Shown here: positions 36,538 to 45,615 of the stretch, in pieces
Numbering within the stretch: position 1 is the stretch's first letter
Layout: each line of letters begins with the position of its first letter
From: Myxococcus dinghuensis
Lineage (GTDB): Bacteria; Myxococcota; Myxococcia; Myxococcales; Myxococcaceae
Reading direction: 5' to 3'
Length of the DNA stretch: 64,000 nucleotides
NCBI RefSeq assembly: GCF_024198235.1
Contig: NZ_JAKCFB010000007.1
Coordinates: forward strand, 1-64,000
Notes under the pieces: generated by a model
Database searches by the model: none
Told to the model about the DNA's origin: nothing
Seen by the model: the letters and a program-made list of their open reading frames with translations, nothing else
Program-made: the position numbers and the translations under genes

Positions 36538-37461
36538 ATGAGGCAGCAAGAGCTGACGCGGATGGAATGGCCGTTGTTGTCGCCGGGGCCCGCGCGAGGT
36601 CCCCGGGGGATGTCGCGCGTCCTGGTGGCGACGGACTTCTCGCTGCGCGCGGAGCTGGCGCTGGCGAGGGCGCTGCGCCTGCCGCTCGGGCAGGGCGCGC
36701 TCTTCACGGTGTTGCACGTAGGGGCGCCCCTGGAGGGTCCTCCGGGGGGCGCGGTGGCGGGCGAGCGCTGTCTGCGCAAGGCGACGACGGCGGTGTGTCG
36801 ACGCCTGCGTCAGCGGCCGGACGTCACGGTGCGCGAGGACCTGCGCCGGGGTGACGTGGTGGACGTGGTGGTGGCGGCGGCGCGCGAGCAGTCCATGGAG
36901 CTGGTGGTGCTCGGTCGGCCCCACGTGACGTACCCGGTGCGCGAGCTGTCGGCCTCGTCGCACGTGCGGCGGTTGGTGCGGGGGCTGGGTTCGTCGGTGC
37001 TGGTGGTGGTGCCGCATCCGGTGCGGCCGTATGCCCGGCCGCTGGTGGCGGTGGACTTCTCGCGCGAGTCGCGGCGGGCGCTGGAGCTGATGCTGCGCAT
37101 GTGCCCGGGGACGCCGGTGGACGTGTTGCACGTGGTGGACACGCGCGAGGAGGACGCGCTGCGCCTGTCGGGCGCGCCGGTGGAGCGGTGGCTGTTGGCG
37201 CGGCAGGGGCGCGAGGACGCCGCGCGGGTGGCGCTGGGACGCTTCCTGGCGCCGTACCGGGAGACGGGCCGGGTGCTGGAGGCCCGGCTGCGTGGCGGAG
37301 AGCCGGGCGAGGGCATCGTCGCCGAGATGTCGGAGCGGGGCTCGGACCTGGTGGTGTTGGGGCAGGCGTCGGGGCCGGGCATCTCCGGTGTGGTGGAGCG
37401 GGTGCTGGCCCACGCGTCGTGCGACGTGCTGGTGTCGCGGCATCCGGCCGCGGTGGCTTGA
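36538..37461 (+). CDS. Tandem-domain universal stress protein
   Basis: A 307-residue protein with two UspA-type alpha/beta domains: residues about 26-140 (VLVATDFSLRAELAL, then GSSVLVVVP) and about 146-300 (PLVAVDFSRESRRAL, then LVVLGQASGPGISGVVERV). The second carries the G-2x-G-9x-G(S/T)-like ATP-binding loop in weak form. A GAGGAGGG ribosome site precedes the ATG; a GTG just before it is an alternative start. Tandem Usp proteins respond to starvation and stress. The ABC exporter gene begins 43 bases downstream in the same direction, so the two may form an operon. Confidence 0.86.
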   Translation: MRQQELTRMEWPLLSPGPARGPRGMSRVLVATDFSLRAELALARALRLPLGQGALFTVLHVGAPLEGPPGGAVAGERCLRKATTAVCRRLRQRPDVTVREDLRRGDVVDVVVAAAREQSMELVVLGRPHVTYPVRELSASSHVRRLVRGLGSSVLVVVPHPVRPYARPLVAVDFSRESRRALELMLRMCPGTPVDVLHVVDTREEDALRLSGAPVERWLLARQGREDAARVALGRFLAPYRETGRVLEARLRGGEPGEGIVAEMSERGSDLVVLGQASGPGISGVVERVLAHASCDVLVSRHPAAVA

Positions 37462-37504
37462 GGAGTCGAGCGCGGACACGGTGAGCGCGTTATGAACGCG
37501 CCCC

Positions 37505-39364
37505 GTGTCTCCTCGCCCTCCCGAACCCATCGCCGCGCCCAAATCCCTCAAGGACCGTCTGAAGAACGCCGGGAGCCTGTTCCGGCAGTTGCCTGGCACG
37601 TTCCGCATCTTCTGGCAGGCCAGCCCGCGGGGCGCGGTGCTGCTGGGGGCGTTGACGCTGGTGGCGGCGGTGCTGCCGGCGGCCATCGCCTGGGTGGGCA
37701 AGCTCATCGTGGACACGGTGGTGGCGGCGGCGCAGGGCTCGGTCGAGGCGCGCGCGCGTGTCTACGGGCTGGTGGGGCTGGAGTTCGGGTTGATGCTGGG
37801 CTCGGCGGTGGTGGACCGGGGGCTGACGCTGACGCGGGAGCTGTTGCGCGCCAACCTGGGCAACCTCCTCAACGAACGAATCCTCCAGAAGGCGCTGGCG
37901 TTGGAGCTGCAGCACTTCGAGGACTCTGACACCTACGACAAGATGCAGAACGCGCGGCGCGAGGCGAGCAGCCGGCCGTTGTCGCTGGTGATGCAGGCGT
38001 TCTCCATCGTCCGCAACGCGATTACGTTGTCGACGTTCGCGGCGCTGTTGATTGCGTTGTCGCCATGGAGCGTGGTGGTGCTGATGGCGGCGTCGATTCC
38101 GGCGTTCATCGCCGAGGCGCGCCTGGCGATGGAGGGCTTCCGGCTGTACTCGTGGCGCGCGCCCGAGGGCCGCAAGCTCAACTACCTGGAGTGGATCCTC
38201 ACGCGGGACAGCCACGTGAAGGAGGTGAAGCTGTTCGGCCTGGGGGAGCTGGTGTTGGGGCGCTACCGGGAGCTGTTCCAGAAGTTCTTCCTGGAGGACC
38301 GGGCGCTGGCGTTCCGGCGGATGGGGTGGGGGTTGGGGTTGGGGTTGTTGTCGCTGGCGGCGTTCTACGGCTGCTACCTGTTCGTCGCGGGGCGCGCGGC
38401 GGGGGGGCACATCACCGTGGGCGACATGGTGTTGTATTTGGGTGTGTTCCGTCAGGGGCAGGCGGCGTTCCAGGGCATCCTGACGAGCGTGGGTTCGATG
38501 TTCGAGGACGCGCTCTTCATGAGCAACCTCTTCACGTACCTGACCATCCCCACGGGGCACGAGGCGACGCGGATGTTGCCGGCGCTGTCACCGGAGCGGG
38601 GCCGGGACAACGCCATCGAGCTGCGCGACGTGTCGTTCCGCTATCCGGGCAAGGAGGCGTGGGCGCTGCGCAACGTGTCGCTGACGCTGCGGCCCGGGCA
38701 GAAGCTGGCGCTGGTGGGGGAGAACGGCGCGGGCAAGAGCACGCTGGTGAAGCTGCTGTTGCGCCTGTACGAGCCGACGGAGGGGACCATTCTGTATGGC
38801 GGCGTGGACATCCGGGACATGACGGTGGAGGACCTGCGCAGCCGCTTCGGGGCGGTGTTCCAGGACTTCGTGCGCTACCAGTTCAACGTGGCGGAGAACA
38901 TCGGCCTGGGACACGTGCCGGCGTTGGAGGACCGGGGGCGCATCGCGCAGGCGGCGGAGGAGGGTGGGGCGAGCGCGGTCATCGCGGCGCTGCCGAAGCA
39001 GTACGACACGATGCTGGGGGGCTGGTTCGAGAAGGGGCAGGAGCTGTCGTCGGGGCAGTGGCAGAAGCTGGCGGTGGCGCGCGCGTTCATGCGGGACGAC
39101 GCGGAGGTGCTCATCCTGGACGAGCCCACGGCGAGCATCGACGCGGAGGCGGAGCACGCGTTGTTCGAGCGGTTCCAGGCGCTGGCGGCGGACCGCATCG
39201 CCATCGTGATTTCGCACCGCTTCTCGACGGTGCGGATGGCGGACCAGATCGCCGTGCTGCACAACGGTGGCGTGGAGGAGCTGGGGAGCCACGATGCGCT
39301 GATGGCGAAGGACGGGCGCTACGCGCACCTGTTCCGTCTGCAGGCGCGCGGGTATCGGGACTGA
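37505..39364 (+). CDS. ABC exporter, fused permease and ATPase
   Basis: A 619-residue half-transporter with GTG start. About six transmembrane helices lie in residues 45-345, then a nucleotide-binding domain with Walker A G405-ENGAGKS-T413, signature LSSGQWQ starting at residue 514, Walker B VLILDEPTAS, and the H-loop ISHRFSTV. The signature is of the lipid/peptide exporter type and the domain order (TMD-NBD) marks an exporter. The substrate is unknown. It would work as a homodimer at the inner membrane. The universal stress protein gene ends 43 bases upstream. Confidence 0.9.
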   Translation: MSPRPPEPIAAPKSLKDRLKNAGSLFRQLPGTFRIFWQASPRGAVLLGALTLVAAVLPAAIAWVGKLIVDTVVAAAQGSVEARARVYGLVGLEFGLMLGSAVVDRGLTLTRELLRANLGNLLNERILQKALALELQHFEDSDTYDKMQNARREASSRPLSLVMQAFSIVRNAITLSTFAALLIALSPWSVVVLMAASIPAFIAEARLAMEGFRLYSWRAPEGRKLNYLEWILTRDSHVKEVKLFGLGELVLGRYRELFQKFFLEDRALAFRRMGWGLGLGLLSLAAFYGCYLFVAGRAAGGHITVGDMVLYLGVFRQGQAAFQGILTSVGSMFEDALFMSNLFTYLTIPTGHEATRMLPALSPERGRDNAIELRDVSFRYPGKEAWALRNVSLTLRPGQKLALVGENGAGKSTLVKLLLRLYEPTEGTILYGGVDIRDMTVEDLRSRFGAVFQDFVRYQFNVAENIGLGHVPALEDRGRIAQAAEEGGASAVIAALPKQYDTMLGGWFEKGQELSSGQWQKLAVARAFMRDDAEVLILDEPTASIDAEAEHALFERFQALAADRIAIVISHRFSTVRMADQIAVLHNGGVEELGSHDALMAKDGRYAHLFRLQARGYRD

Positions 39365-39369
39365 GGTGG

Positions 39370-39393
39370 GCGGCGGTCATGTCCGGCCGCCGC
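39370..39393. terminator. Hairpin at convergent ABC/Uma2 gene ends
   Basis: An exact seven-pair stem (GCGGCGG with CCGCCGC) closes a ten-base loop. It sits where the plus ABC gene and the minus Uma2 gene meet, so it could terminate both. There is no T-run. Confidence 0.4.
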
Positions 39394-40252
39394 GAAGTCG
39401 CTCCAGCTCCGCGAGGGCCTCGGCGAGGCGCCGTTCGGTATCCTCGCCGCGTCGTTCTGCCTCCTCGCGACGCCGGGTCTCCTCCTCGCGCAGCCGTGTC
39501 TCCTCCTCGCGACGCCGGGTCTCCTCCTCGCGCAGGCGTACCTCTTCGGCGTACCGCTGCTCGAGTTCCGAACGGTTCGCCTCGCTCCGCTCCATCATGT
39601 GTTCGAGGCGGGCAATCATCTCCTGGGCTTCGGGGAGCGCGGCGCCGCCACGGTAGAAGCGCAGCCGCTCATCCTCTACCTGGAGTTCCAGCCCGAGGAC
39701 CTCGGAGCCGTAGCACCCGTGCTGCGGCAGGATGGGGCGGTAGACGCGGCGCTCCTTGTCGAGCCTCCATCCACTCAGGCGAAGCCGGGCTCGGTCGAAG
39801 ATGAAGTACTCATGGATGCCGAGTCGGGCGTAGCGCTCGACATTGCGTTCCATGTCCTTGCGCCGCTCGCCCGCGTAGACGATCTCCACGGCCAGGTCCG
39901 GGCCTTTTCCTTCGGCGCTCACGACCCAGCTCATGCGGGAGTGGAGTTCCACATCCATCACGGCGATGACATCCGGAGCGAACATCGCCTCGCCCGGGTA
40001 ATACACGGGAAGCTCACTTCCCAGGTACACCTTCCGGCCGATGCGGGAGAAGAAGCTCCCCAAGACCTCGCGAGCTCGAATCTTCGCCTCGAAGTGGGGG
40101 TCCCCTTCGGGCGGATTGGCTTCCGAGACAGGGAACTCCGAGGGCAACTCCTCGACGATGCGAGTCCTCTCCTCGGGTGAGAGTTGGTCCCAGAGCTCCT
40201 GTGGAGGAGCCCGAGGGTCATCGGGATCGATTCGATACGGGATGGGCGCCAT
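39377..40252 (-). CDS. Uma2-family PD-(D/E)XK-like protein with coiled-coil tail
   Basis: A 291-residue protein; the ATG at 40252 has GGGGAGG about four bases upstream. Residues 60-190 carry the Uma2/DUF820 core: PDVIAVMD, DLAVEIVYAGERRKDME and ERYARLGIHEYFIFD, which fits the restriction-endonuclease fold. Residues about 200-285 are heptad repeats of REEETRR type, forming a long charged coiled coil. Uma2 proteins are widely expanded in cyanobacteria and myxobacteria but their cellular role is not established. It stands alone between convergent and same-strand accessory genes. Confidence 0.85.
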   Translation of the reverse strand: MAPIPYRIDPDDPRAPPQELWDQLSPEERTRIVEELPSEFPVSEANPPEGDPHFEAKIRAREVLGSFFSRIGRKVYLGSELPVYYPGEAMFAPDVIAVMDVELHSRMSWVVSAEGKGPDLAVEIVYAGERRKDMERNVERYARLGIHEYFIFDRARLRLSGWRLDKERRVYRPILPQHGCYGSEVLGLELQVEDERLRFYRGGAALPEAQEMIARLEHMMERSEANRSELEQRYAEEVRLREEETRRREEETRLREEETRRREEAERRGEDTERRLAEALAELERLRGGRT

Positions 40253-40373
40253 GGGACCTCCCCGAGAGTAGGTCGTGGATCCCTGAAGGCCAAGCCTCGG
40301 TGAAGCGCTGTCTTGTCCAGTGAGCATCGTCATGCTCGGCTGGATGCAGCTCTTGTTCCACCAACGCGTGGAC

Positions 40374-40952
40374 TCACCCGGGCAGGTACTCGCGGGCGAA
40401 GTCTCGGCGGAACTCTCCCAGGGATGCGGTTGCGTCGGGGTGCAGCAACTGGAGCACCTCGACGGCGAACGTCATGGGCGCGCTCCCGGAGGCGGTGACG
40501 ATGCGTCCGTCACGGACCGCTTGCGCCGAGTGCCGGTAGTGAGCGCTCCCGCCGTAGCCCGCCGCGTGTCGTTGGAGGAACTCGAGCGCGTTGCTCGTGT
40601 GCGCCCGCTCGTCGAGCAGGCCCGCGCGTGCCAGCGCGAGCGTGGCGCCACAGATACCCGCCACCACGAGTCCGCGCTCTGCCGCGCGACGCAGGATGGA
40701 CGACAGGTCCGGGGCTTCGGACGTCTGCCACAGTGGCGAGCCAATCAGGACCAGCGCATCGGCTCGTTCGAGCACCGAGACATCCAGCGCGCCGTCCACC
40801 TGCGCCTTCATGCCGCCCATCGAGGGGACAGGCTTCCCGTCCAATGACAGCCACGACACCTCGTCCTTGAACTCCTCCCGGGCGCAGGCCGCGAGCAGCG
40901 CGGGCTCCCAATCCGCGAAAGGGTCGACCAGGACGAACGAGATACGGGCCAC
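40374..40952 (-). CDS. DJ-1/PfpI family protein
   Basis: A 192-residue DJ-1/PfpI-type protein with nucleophile C101 in AGICGATLALARAG, and the acidic strand near residues 66-76 (ALVLIGSP). The GTG start has AAGGAG eight bases upstream. Members act as deglycases, chaperones, or amidases; activity cannot be assigned here. Its stop is 121 bases before the Uma2 gene start on the same strand. Confidence 0.86.
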   Translation of the reverse strand: MARISFVLVDPFADWEPALLAACAREEFKDEVSWLSLDGKPVPSMGGMKAQVDGALDVSVLERADALVLIGSPLWQTSEAPDLSSILRRAAERGLVVAGICGATLALARAGLLDERAHTSNALEFLQRHAAGYGGSAHYRHSAQAVRDGRIVTASGSAPMTFAVEVLQLLHPDATASLGEFRRDFAREYLPG

Positions 40953-40981
40953 GAGTGTGCTCCTTGAAGAGGCCGCGCACT

Positions 40982-41311
40982 CTATTCGGGTTCGATGACC
41001 TCCAGGTCATCGAGTTCGAGCCCATGCGAGGGGCGGAGCCAGAACGTCCCACGACCCTCGGGTGTCCATCCCACGCTTCTCGCGAGCAGGATGACCGCGC
41101 GGACATGGTGGGGCAGCGCGGCGGCGCAGTCCGTCATCCCGACTCCCTTGCTCACCAGCTTCACGGACAGGACGGGGCCCACGGTGTGTGGGTCCTGTCC
41201 CTTGAACCAGACACGCACCCCGACGACGCGGCGGCCCTGCGTGTAATTCCAGTCGCCGACCCAGGCGTACTCGCGGTCATCGACGACGATCTTCCGGTGC
41301 TTCTTCTCCAT
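40982..41311 (-). CDS. Small hypothetical protein
   Basis: A 109-residue protein from the ATG at 41311, with GAGGAG about seven bases upstream; the longer reading frame upstream is rejected. It is rich in Val/Trp/Arg (YAWVGDWNYTQGRRVVGVRV) and ends in an acidic tail LELDDLEVIEPE. The coding DNA at the 3' end is a perfect 10-2-10 inverted repeat (40992-41013), which may be chance. No family recognised. It runs in the same direction as the DJ-1 gene, 29 bases upstream of its start, so the two could share a transcript. Confidence 0.6.
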   Translation of the reverse strand: MEKKHRKIVVDDREYAWVGDWNYTQGRRVVGVRVWFKGQDPHTVGPVLSVKLVSKGVGMTDCAAALPHHVRAVILLARSVGWTPEGRGTFWLRPSHGLELDDLEVIEPE

Positions 41312-41390
41312 GCGCCGCTCCTCGGGTCTTGTCCCTCGCACACGGAGACCGGCACTCCCGCGAACCGGACCTGACTTTCGTTCGGAGCCG

Positions 41391-42743
41391 TCAGGGGTGA
41401 GGTGTCGGTGAGAGCGCCTCGGGGGCCCGGAGAACCAGGTCTCCGGGTCGAGGCCCCGCGTTGGCGCGCCAGCCGGGGGCCAGCTCCAACACCCAGCCCT
41501 CGCCTTCCCAGCGGGCATCTCGGGGCTCTGAGCGGGGCGCGTTCACCGTGGCCGTCTTCCAGTCCGAGGAGAGGAGCACGTCGGCGGTCGCGGTGAGCGA
41601 GCCCCATGTGTCGACGATGCGAGCGCCGGGATACACCGTGCCGTGCTCGCCGAGCGGGATGAGCTCCCCGGGGTTGAATTGGATCCGCATGCGGACCAGG
41701 GGAAGGTGAAGCACAGGGCCCTCCACCAGCTTCTTGCGCAGCGCTTCGGCGCGGGCCTGGGCGAGGCGCGCCCGCTCGCGTTCGGTCTCGCGCAGTGCGG
41801 CGCCTCCGTAGCGTGCTTCGCGCTCGGGGGAAGGCTCGGGCGTGCCCGACCGCAGTGCGTCCTGGAGCAGCGTTCCCAGGTCCGCCCCGGCGAACGCTCG
41901 GGCACGCCATCCCTGGGCGCGGGGGCCCGCTTCGTCCAACAGGAGGCCGTAGGCGGGGCCCGAGGCATAGGCGAACGCGCGCACGAAGGAGCTTCGCTTG
42001 ACGGCATCGTCGAGGTTCTCCAGCGCCAGGGCTCGCCTGCCACGTGCGTCGGTCCCCGCCAGCGCCACGCCCGTGTATTCGGCGAGGCCTTCGTGCTCCT
42101 CGAGGAGCCCTTCCGCGACCGCTGCTTCAGGGAAGAGCGCTCGGCGCTCGCGACGGAACACCAGTGCGTCCTCGATGGCGCGGGTGCGGACCGAGGGGGT
42201 CGTCGTGCGCAGGGCGGCCGCGAGGGCACGCCATTCGAGTTGCAGCAGCGTGCGGCCCTCGATGCCGTCGAGGTGGGCATTGTCCTTCTCCCGCCCAGGG
42301 TGGCCGGAGGTGGTGCGGAGCCGATGAAAAGCCTCGTGCGCGAGCAGGGCCCTGCGACGTGCGGGGGCGTCGGGCAACGGACCTTGGAGCTGGACCCAGG
42401 TGGTTCCTGCCCAGGTCAGGGCCGTGTTGGCGATGGTGAGGTCCGAGGGGAACACTCCCACCCAAGGCCCTGTCCCCGCCCCCGTCGGCCAGGTGCTCGC
42501 GACGAAGACGCGCGTGACGGGATGGACGACGAGGAGGGGGGCACACAGCGACTGGTTCCACAGTCGCCGTCCCTCGGCGTCACACGTCCGTTGGAACTCC
42601 GCGAAGGCCGAGGTGAGTGCCCCCACCTCCAGGACCTCGGGCGCTGGTTTCACCTCGGGCTCGGCTGCGGCCGAGCCGAAGCTCGAGACGCTCATCGCCG
42701 CCACAGCCACCCGCGCGAGTCTCACCCGCCGAAGGAGTTTCAT
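41391..42743 (-). CDS. Secreted protein with HEXXH-like motif, possible metallopeptidase
   Basis: A 450-residue protein from the ATG at 42743 (GGAGGG nine bases upstream). A signal peptide spans about residues 1-27 (AVAAMSVSSFGSAAA). H136-E137-A-F-H140 matches the HEXXH zinc motif, and E218/E222 in EEHEGLAEYTG could supply the third ligand as in gluzincin-type enzymes. The C-terminal third is beta-rich with no clear domain. I can only call it a predicted metallopeptidase-like envelope protein. It lies between a thioredoxin-like gene and a small hypothetical gene. Confidence 0.68.
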   Translation of the reverse strand: MKLLRRVRLARVAVAAMSVSSFGSAAAEPEVKPAPEVLEVGALTSAFAEFQRTCDAEGRRLWNQSLCAPLLVVHPVTRVFVASTWPTGAGTGPWVGVFPSDLTIANTALTWAGTTWVQLQGPLPDAPARRRALLAHEAFHRLRTTSGHPGREKDNAHLDGIEGRTLLQLEWRALAAALRTTTPSVRTRAIEDALVFRRERRALFPEAAVAEGLLEEHEGLAEYTGVALAGTDARGRRALALENLDDAVKRSSFVRAFAYASGPAYGLLLDEAGPRAQGWRARAFAGADLGTLLQDALRSGTPEPSPEREARYGGAALRETERERARLAQARAEALRKKLVEGPVLHLPLVRMRIQFNPGELIPLGEHGTVYPGARIVDTWGSLTATADVLLSSDWKTATVNAPRSEPRDARWEGEGWVLELAPGWRANAGPRPGDLVLRAPEALSPTPHP

Positions 42744-42936
42744 CGTGCCGCCCTCCATTGTCGGGCCGACAGTAATACGACGGGCCTCGACAGCAACTCA
42801 CGAGGAGCGCTACCTCAGCACCGCGCGGACCCCACGTCCTACCCGGGCGTCGACGTCTCGGCCGGGAAACGGCGTGAGGTCGAAGGCATCCTCGGTTGCC
42901 GCAACCGCCCTCTCGCCTCGCATTCGTCAGGGGCGC

Positions 42937-43281
42937 TCAGGTTGCTGGCAGGTGCTCCCTGACGACGCCCAACCAGTAGGCTCGCCCATAGAATTGCGAC
43001 ATCTTCCCGATGAGCTTTCCGTCACGGAACAGCATGAAGGTGGGGATGCCGTAGAGGCCGAAGCGGTGGGCGAGCGCCTCGTGCTGGTACGCGTTCACCT
43101 TCACCACGCGCATCCGGGCGCCATCCAGCTCGGCCAGGAGTGAAGGCTCCGCCTCCGCGTAGATTTCGCAGTTCGGGCAGCCATCGCCCCAGAAGTCCAC
43201 CACGACGAGCTCGTCCTTCGGCTCCAGCACGAGCTGGTCGAAGTTCTCGGTCGTCCCCTCATAGCTCACGGGATGTGCCAT
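42937..43281 (-). CDS. Thioredoxin-like protein with CPNC active site
   Basis: A 114-residue thioredoxin-fold protein without a signal peptide, so likely cytosolic. The active-site motif is WGDGC35-P-N-C38 rather than the usual WCGPC, and the cis-proline loop reads YGIPTFMLF. Both redox Cys are present, but the Pro/Asn pair between them should shift the redox potential. It may reduce a specific partner rather than serve as the main thioredoxin. It lies 193 bases upstream of the HEXXH gene on the same strand. Confidence 0.88.
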   Translation of the reverse strand: MAHPVSYEGTTENFDQLVLEPKDELVVVDFWGDGCPNCEIYAEAEPSLLAELDGARMRVVKVNAYQHEALAHRFGLYGIPTFMLFRDGKLIGKMSQFYGRAYWLGVVREHLPAT

Positions 43282-43700
43282 GCCCCTGCGTAACGGCTCC
43301 GTGCTCCCTCTTCAAGCGAGGGTGGGGGACACGGGGGCTCTCCCGGGGACGCTCTCCGTCCCTGGGTCCCCTGCGCGGCGGCGCTCCCCTGGTGGCGTCG
43401 CTCTGGCAGCGGGGTGGGGTGGCCACCCGTGGGGCGGACGGAGGATCAGCCGGAGGGCGTGGAGGCCGCCTGGGGGTGGAGATGGCGAGCCCTGGGGGAC
43501 GGGAAGCGGCTCCGGGCGTCGCGCGGGAGTGGATTGCCGGCCGAGGGTGCCCGAGTATCTCCCCGTGAGGTCGGCCTGGGGAGGCGCGAGCCCGGGGGTT
43601 GGATCAACCTGGGGTGGCGCCATCAAAAGCACAACACGCGCACTGCGCGGCGGCCCTGGGCGCCATAAGGTTGTGGCATTGGATGTGTCGTGGAGGGGTC
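43282..43700. other. 419-base gap before the SUKH/H1-like gene
   Basis: No credible gene. The last 90 bases are less GC-rich and should carry the promoter of the downstream gene. The start has GGAGG five bases upstream. No confident promoter was identified. Confidence 0.3.
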
Positions 43701-45581
43701 ATGCACGAGTGGTTGGAGGCACTGCGGAAGTCGGCGAAGGCAGCGTCATCGGGTGTGTCCGCGGATGAGGTCCGGTGGGCCGAGACGGAGTGCGGTGTCC
43801 CATTCCCCGAAGAGCTGGGGCAGCTGTACCTGACGTTCAACGGCGGTGAGCTTCACGGCGACGTCCACCTGTTCCCCCTGCATGGGCCCGAGGGCTCTCC
43901 GAGCGTCCTGGAGAAGTCCCGGCTGAAGCTCGTGGGACTCCCCGCGGCGGGGGTCTGGCGCATCGGTCTCAAGGGACCGCACCGACACATCTTCTCCGCG
44001 CGCAAGTCGGCGATGGTGGAGCAGGGGGATGGCGGCGGGCCGCTGCCGGAGTGGGTCCAGACGCTCGGTGAGGAGGACTGGGTCTACGGCACGTGGGACG
44101 GTGAGCAGCGGCAGATGCGGCTGTATCGCTCGCTGAAGGACATGCTCGACGTGCTCGTGCCGCCGGCGGAGGTCGAGAGCTTTGGCGAGCGCACGTTCGC
44201 TCGCGCGATGAACGCGGTGCTCCAGGGCGCGCTGTCGGGCATGGAGGTGGATGACGAGGACTCCGACGCGGATGAAGAGGCGGAGTTCGCGTCGGCCGAG
44301 GCCGTGGGAGAGACGCTCGTCGAGGCGGAGCCCGAGTCCGAGGAGGATGAGGAGTCCGTCCAGCGGGAGCTGGCCTACGAGTACGACGAGGACGTGGCGC
44401 CGAGGGCGAAGTCCGGGGCCAACGGGACTGCCTCCGGGAGCAAGGCCGCGGCTCGCGCGGGCAAGCCGGGGCTGGTGGCGCAGGCCGAGCTGTTCGCCAG
44501 GCCCTCGATGCGAGATGCGCTGAGCAAGGAGCTGGGCACCACGAAGAAGGCCGTGGTGAAGAAGTTCGAGGACCCGAAGGCGGCCGCGAAGAAGTTGGCT
44601 GCCGCCGCGCGTGAGGCCGCAGCTTCGGGTGTGGAAGCTCCCGTGAGCGAGCCCGTGAAGGGCGCTGCCCGCCAGGCTAGCGCGTCCACGGGAGTGTCCA
44701 GCAAGGACGTCATCCGCGCCGCGAAGGCGGCCGCCGCGAAGTCCGAGCCCCAGGCTCCGGCGGCGACTGTCGAGAAGGCCGCCGCCGATGCTCCGACGCC
44801 GATCGCCGAAAAGGCCGCGGCCAAGGAGAAGAAGCCCGCGAAGGCGAAGGTGGGCACTGGTGCTTCGGCTGCAAAGGAGGGGGCCGCGGAGAAGGCTGCA
44901 GACGTCTCCGTGCAGCCGGTGGCTGCCAAGCCCCCCGCGACGAAGTCTGCGGAGGCGAAGCCCACAGTGACGAAGGCCGCCGAGAAGGTTGCGGCGAAGC
45001 CCACAGTGACGAAGGCCGCCGAGAAGGTTGCGGCGAAGCCCACAGTGACGAAGGCCGCCGAGAAGGTTGCAGCGAAGCCCACAGTGACGAAGGCCGCCGA
45101 GAAGGTTGCAGCGAAGCCCACAGTGACGAAGGCCGCTGAGAAGGTTGCGGTGAAGCCCGCCTCTGCGAAGGTCGCGACGAAGGCTGCTGCGAAGGTCACA
45201 GAGAAGAAGCCCACCGCAACGAAGTCTGTTGTGCCGGTCGCTGCGAAGGCTGGAGCGAAGCCCACGGCCAAGAAAGCCGCGACGAAGCCCGCAGCCACCG
45301 TGCAGAAGTCCGCGACGAAGTCCGCCGCGAAGAAGTCGGTGACGAAGTCCGCCGGGAAGCCCGCGGCCAAGAAGTCCGCGACGAAGTCCGCCGGGAAGCC
45401 CGCAGCCAAGAAGTCCGCGACGAACAAGCCTGCCGCGACGAAGTCCGCCACGAAGAAGTCGGTGACGAAGTCCGCCGGGAAGCCTGCGGCCAAGAAGTCG
45501 GTGACGAAGTCCGCCGGGAAGCCCGCGGCCAAGAAGTCCGCGACGAAGTCCGCCGCGACGAAGAAGGTGAAGCGCAAGTAA
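43701..45581 (+). CDS. SUKH (SMI1/KNR4) domain protein with histone-H1-like tail
   Basis: A 626-residue protein. Residues about 1-175 match the SUKH/SMI1-KNR4 fold (ECGVPFPEELGQLYLTFNGG, then WVQTLGEEDWVYGTWDGEQ). Residues 190-240 are strongly acidic (DDEDSDADEEAEFASAEAV). Residues about 330-626 are almost pure Ala/Lys/Pro/Thr/Ser, histone-H1-like, including five exact-spaced 13-residue repeats beginning KPTVTKAAEK and later KSAGKPAAKKS repeats. The basic tail should bind DNA or other polyanions; SUKH domains bind toxins or ubiquitin-like partners in other systems. No toxin gene is visible nearby. Confidence 0.82.
   Translation: MHEWLEALRKSAKAASSGVSADEVRWAETECGVPFPEELGQLYLTFNGGELHGDVHLFPLHGPEGSPSVLEKSRLKLVGLPAAGVWRIGLKGPHRHIFSARKSAMVEQGDGGGPLPEWVQTLGEEDWVYGTWDGEQRQMRLYRSLKDMLDVLVPPAEVESFGERTFARAMNAVLQGALSGMEVDDEDSDADEEAEFASAEAVGETLVEAEPESEEDEESVQRELAYEYDEDVAPRAKSGANGTASGSKAAARAGKPGLVAQAELFARPSMRDALSKELGTTKKAVVKKFEDPKAAAKKLAAAAREAAASGVEAPVSEPVKGAARQASASTGVSSKDVIRAAKAAAAKSEPQAPAATVEKAAADAPTPIAEKAAAKEKKPAKAKVGTGASAAKEGAAEKAADVSVQPVAAKPPATKSAEAKPTVTKAAEKVAAKPTVTKAAEKVAAKPTVTKAAEKVAAKPTVTKAAEKVAAKPTVTKAAEKVAVKPASAKVATKAAAKVTEKKPTATKSVVPVAAKAGAKPTAKKAATKPAATVQKSATKSAAKKSVTKSAGKPAAKKSATKSAGKPAAKKSATNKPAATKSATKKSVTKSAGKPAAKKSVTKSAGKPAAKKSATKSAATKKVKRK
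44958..45152 (+). repeat. 39-base tandem repeat, five copies, in the H1-like tail
   Basis: CCCACAGTG recurs at 44961, 45000, 45039, 45078 and 45117, exactly 39 bases apart, encoding 13-residue units (KPTVTKAAEKVAA). Copies differ by a few third-position changes. Prone to copy-number change between strains. Confidence 0.95.
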
Positions 45582-45615
45582 CCCACGCAGGCTACGACCG
45601 AGCGTGGGATGTCGA

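Noticed and set aside
40992..41013. Perfect 22-base inverted repeat in the end of a small gene
   Set aside because: It is inside coding sequence for an acidic tail (LEL-DDL-EVIE) and is likely produced by codon choice; no regulatory position.
44958..45560. Tandem DNA repeats that could be taken for a CRISPR array
   Set aside because: The repeats are contiguous, in frame and encode KPTVTKAAEK-type units; there are no unique spacers.
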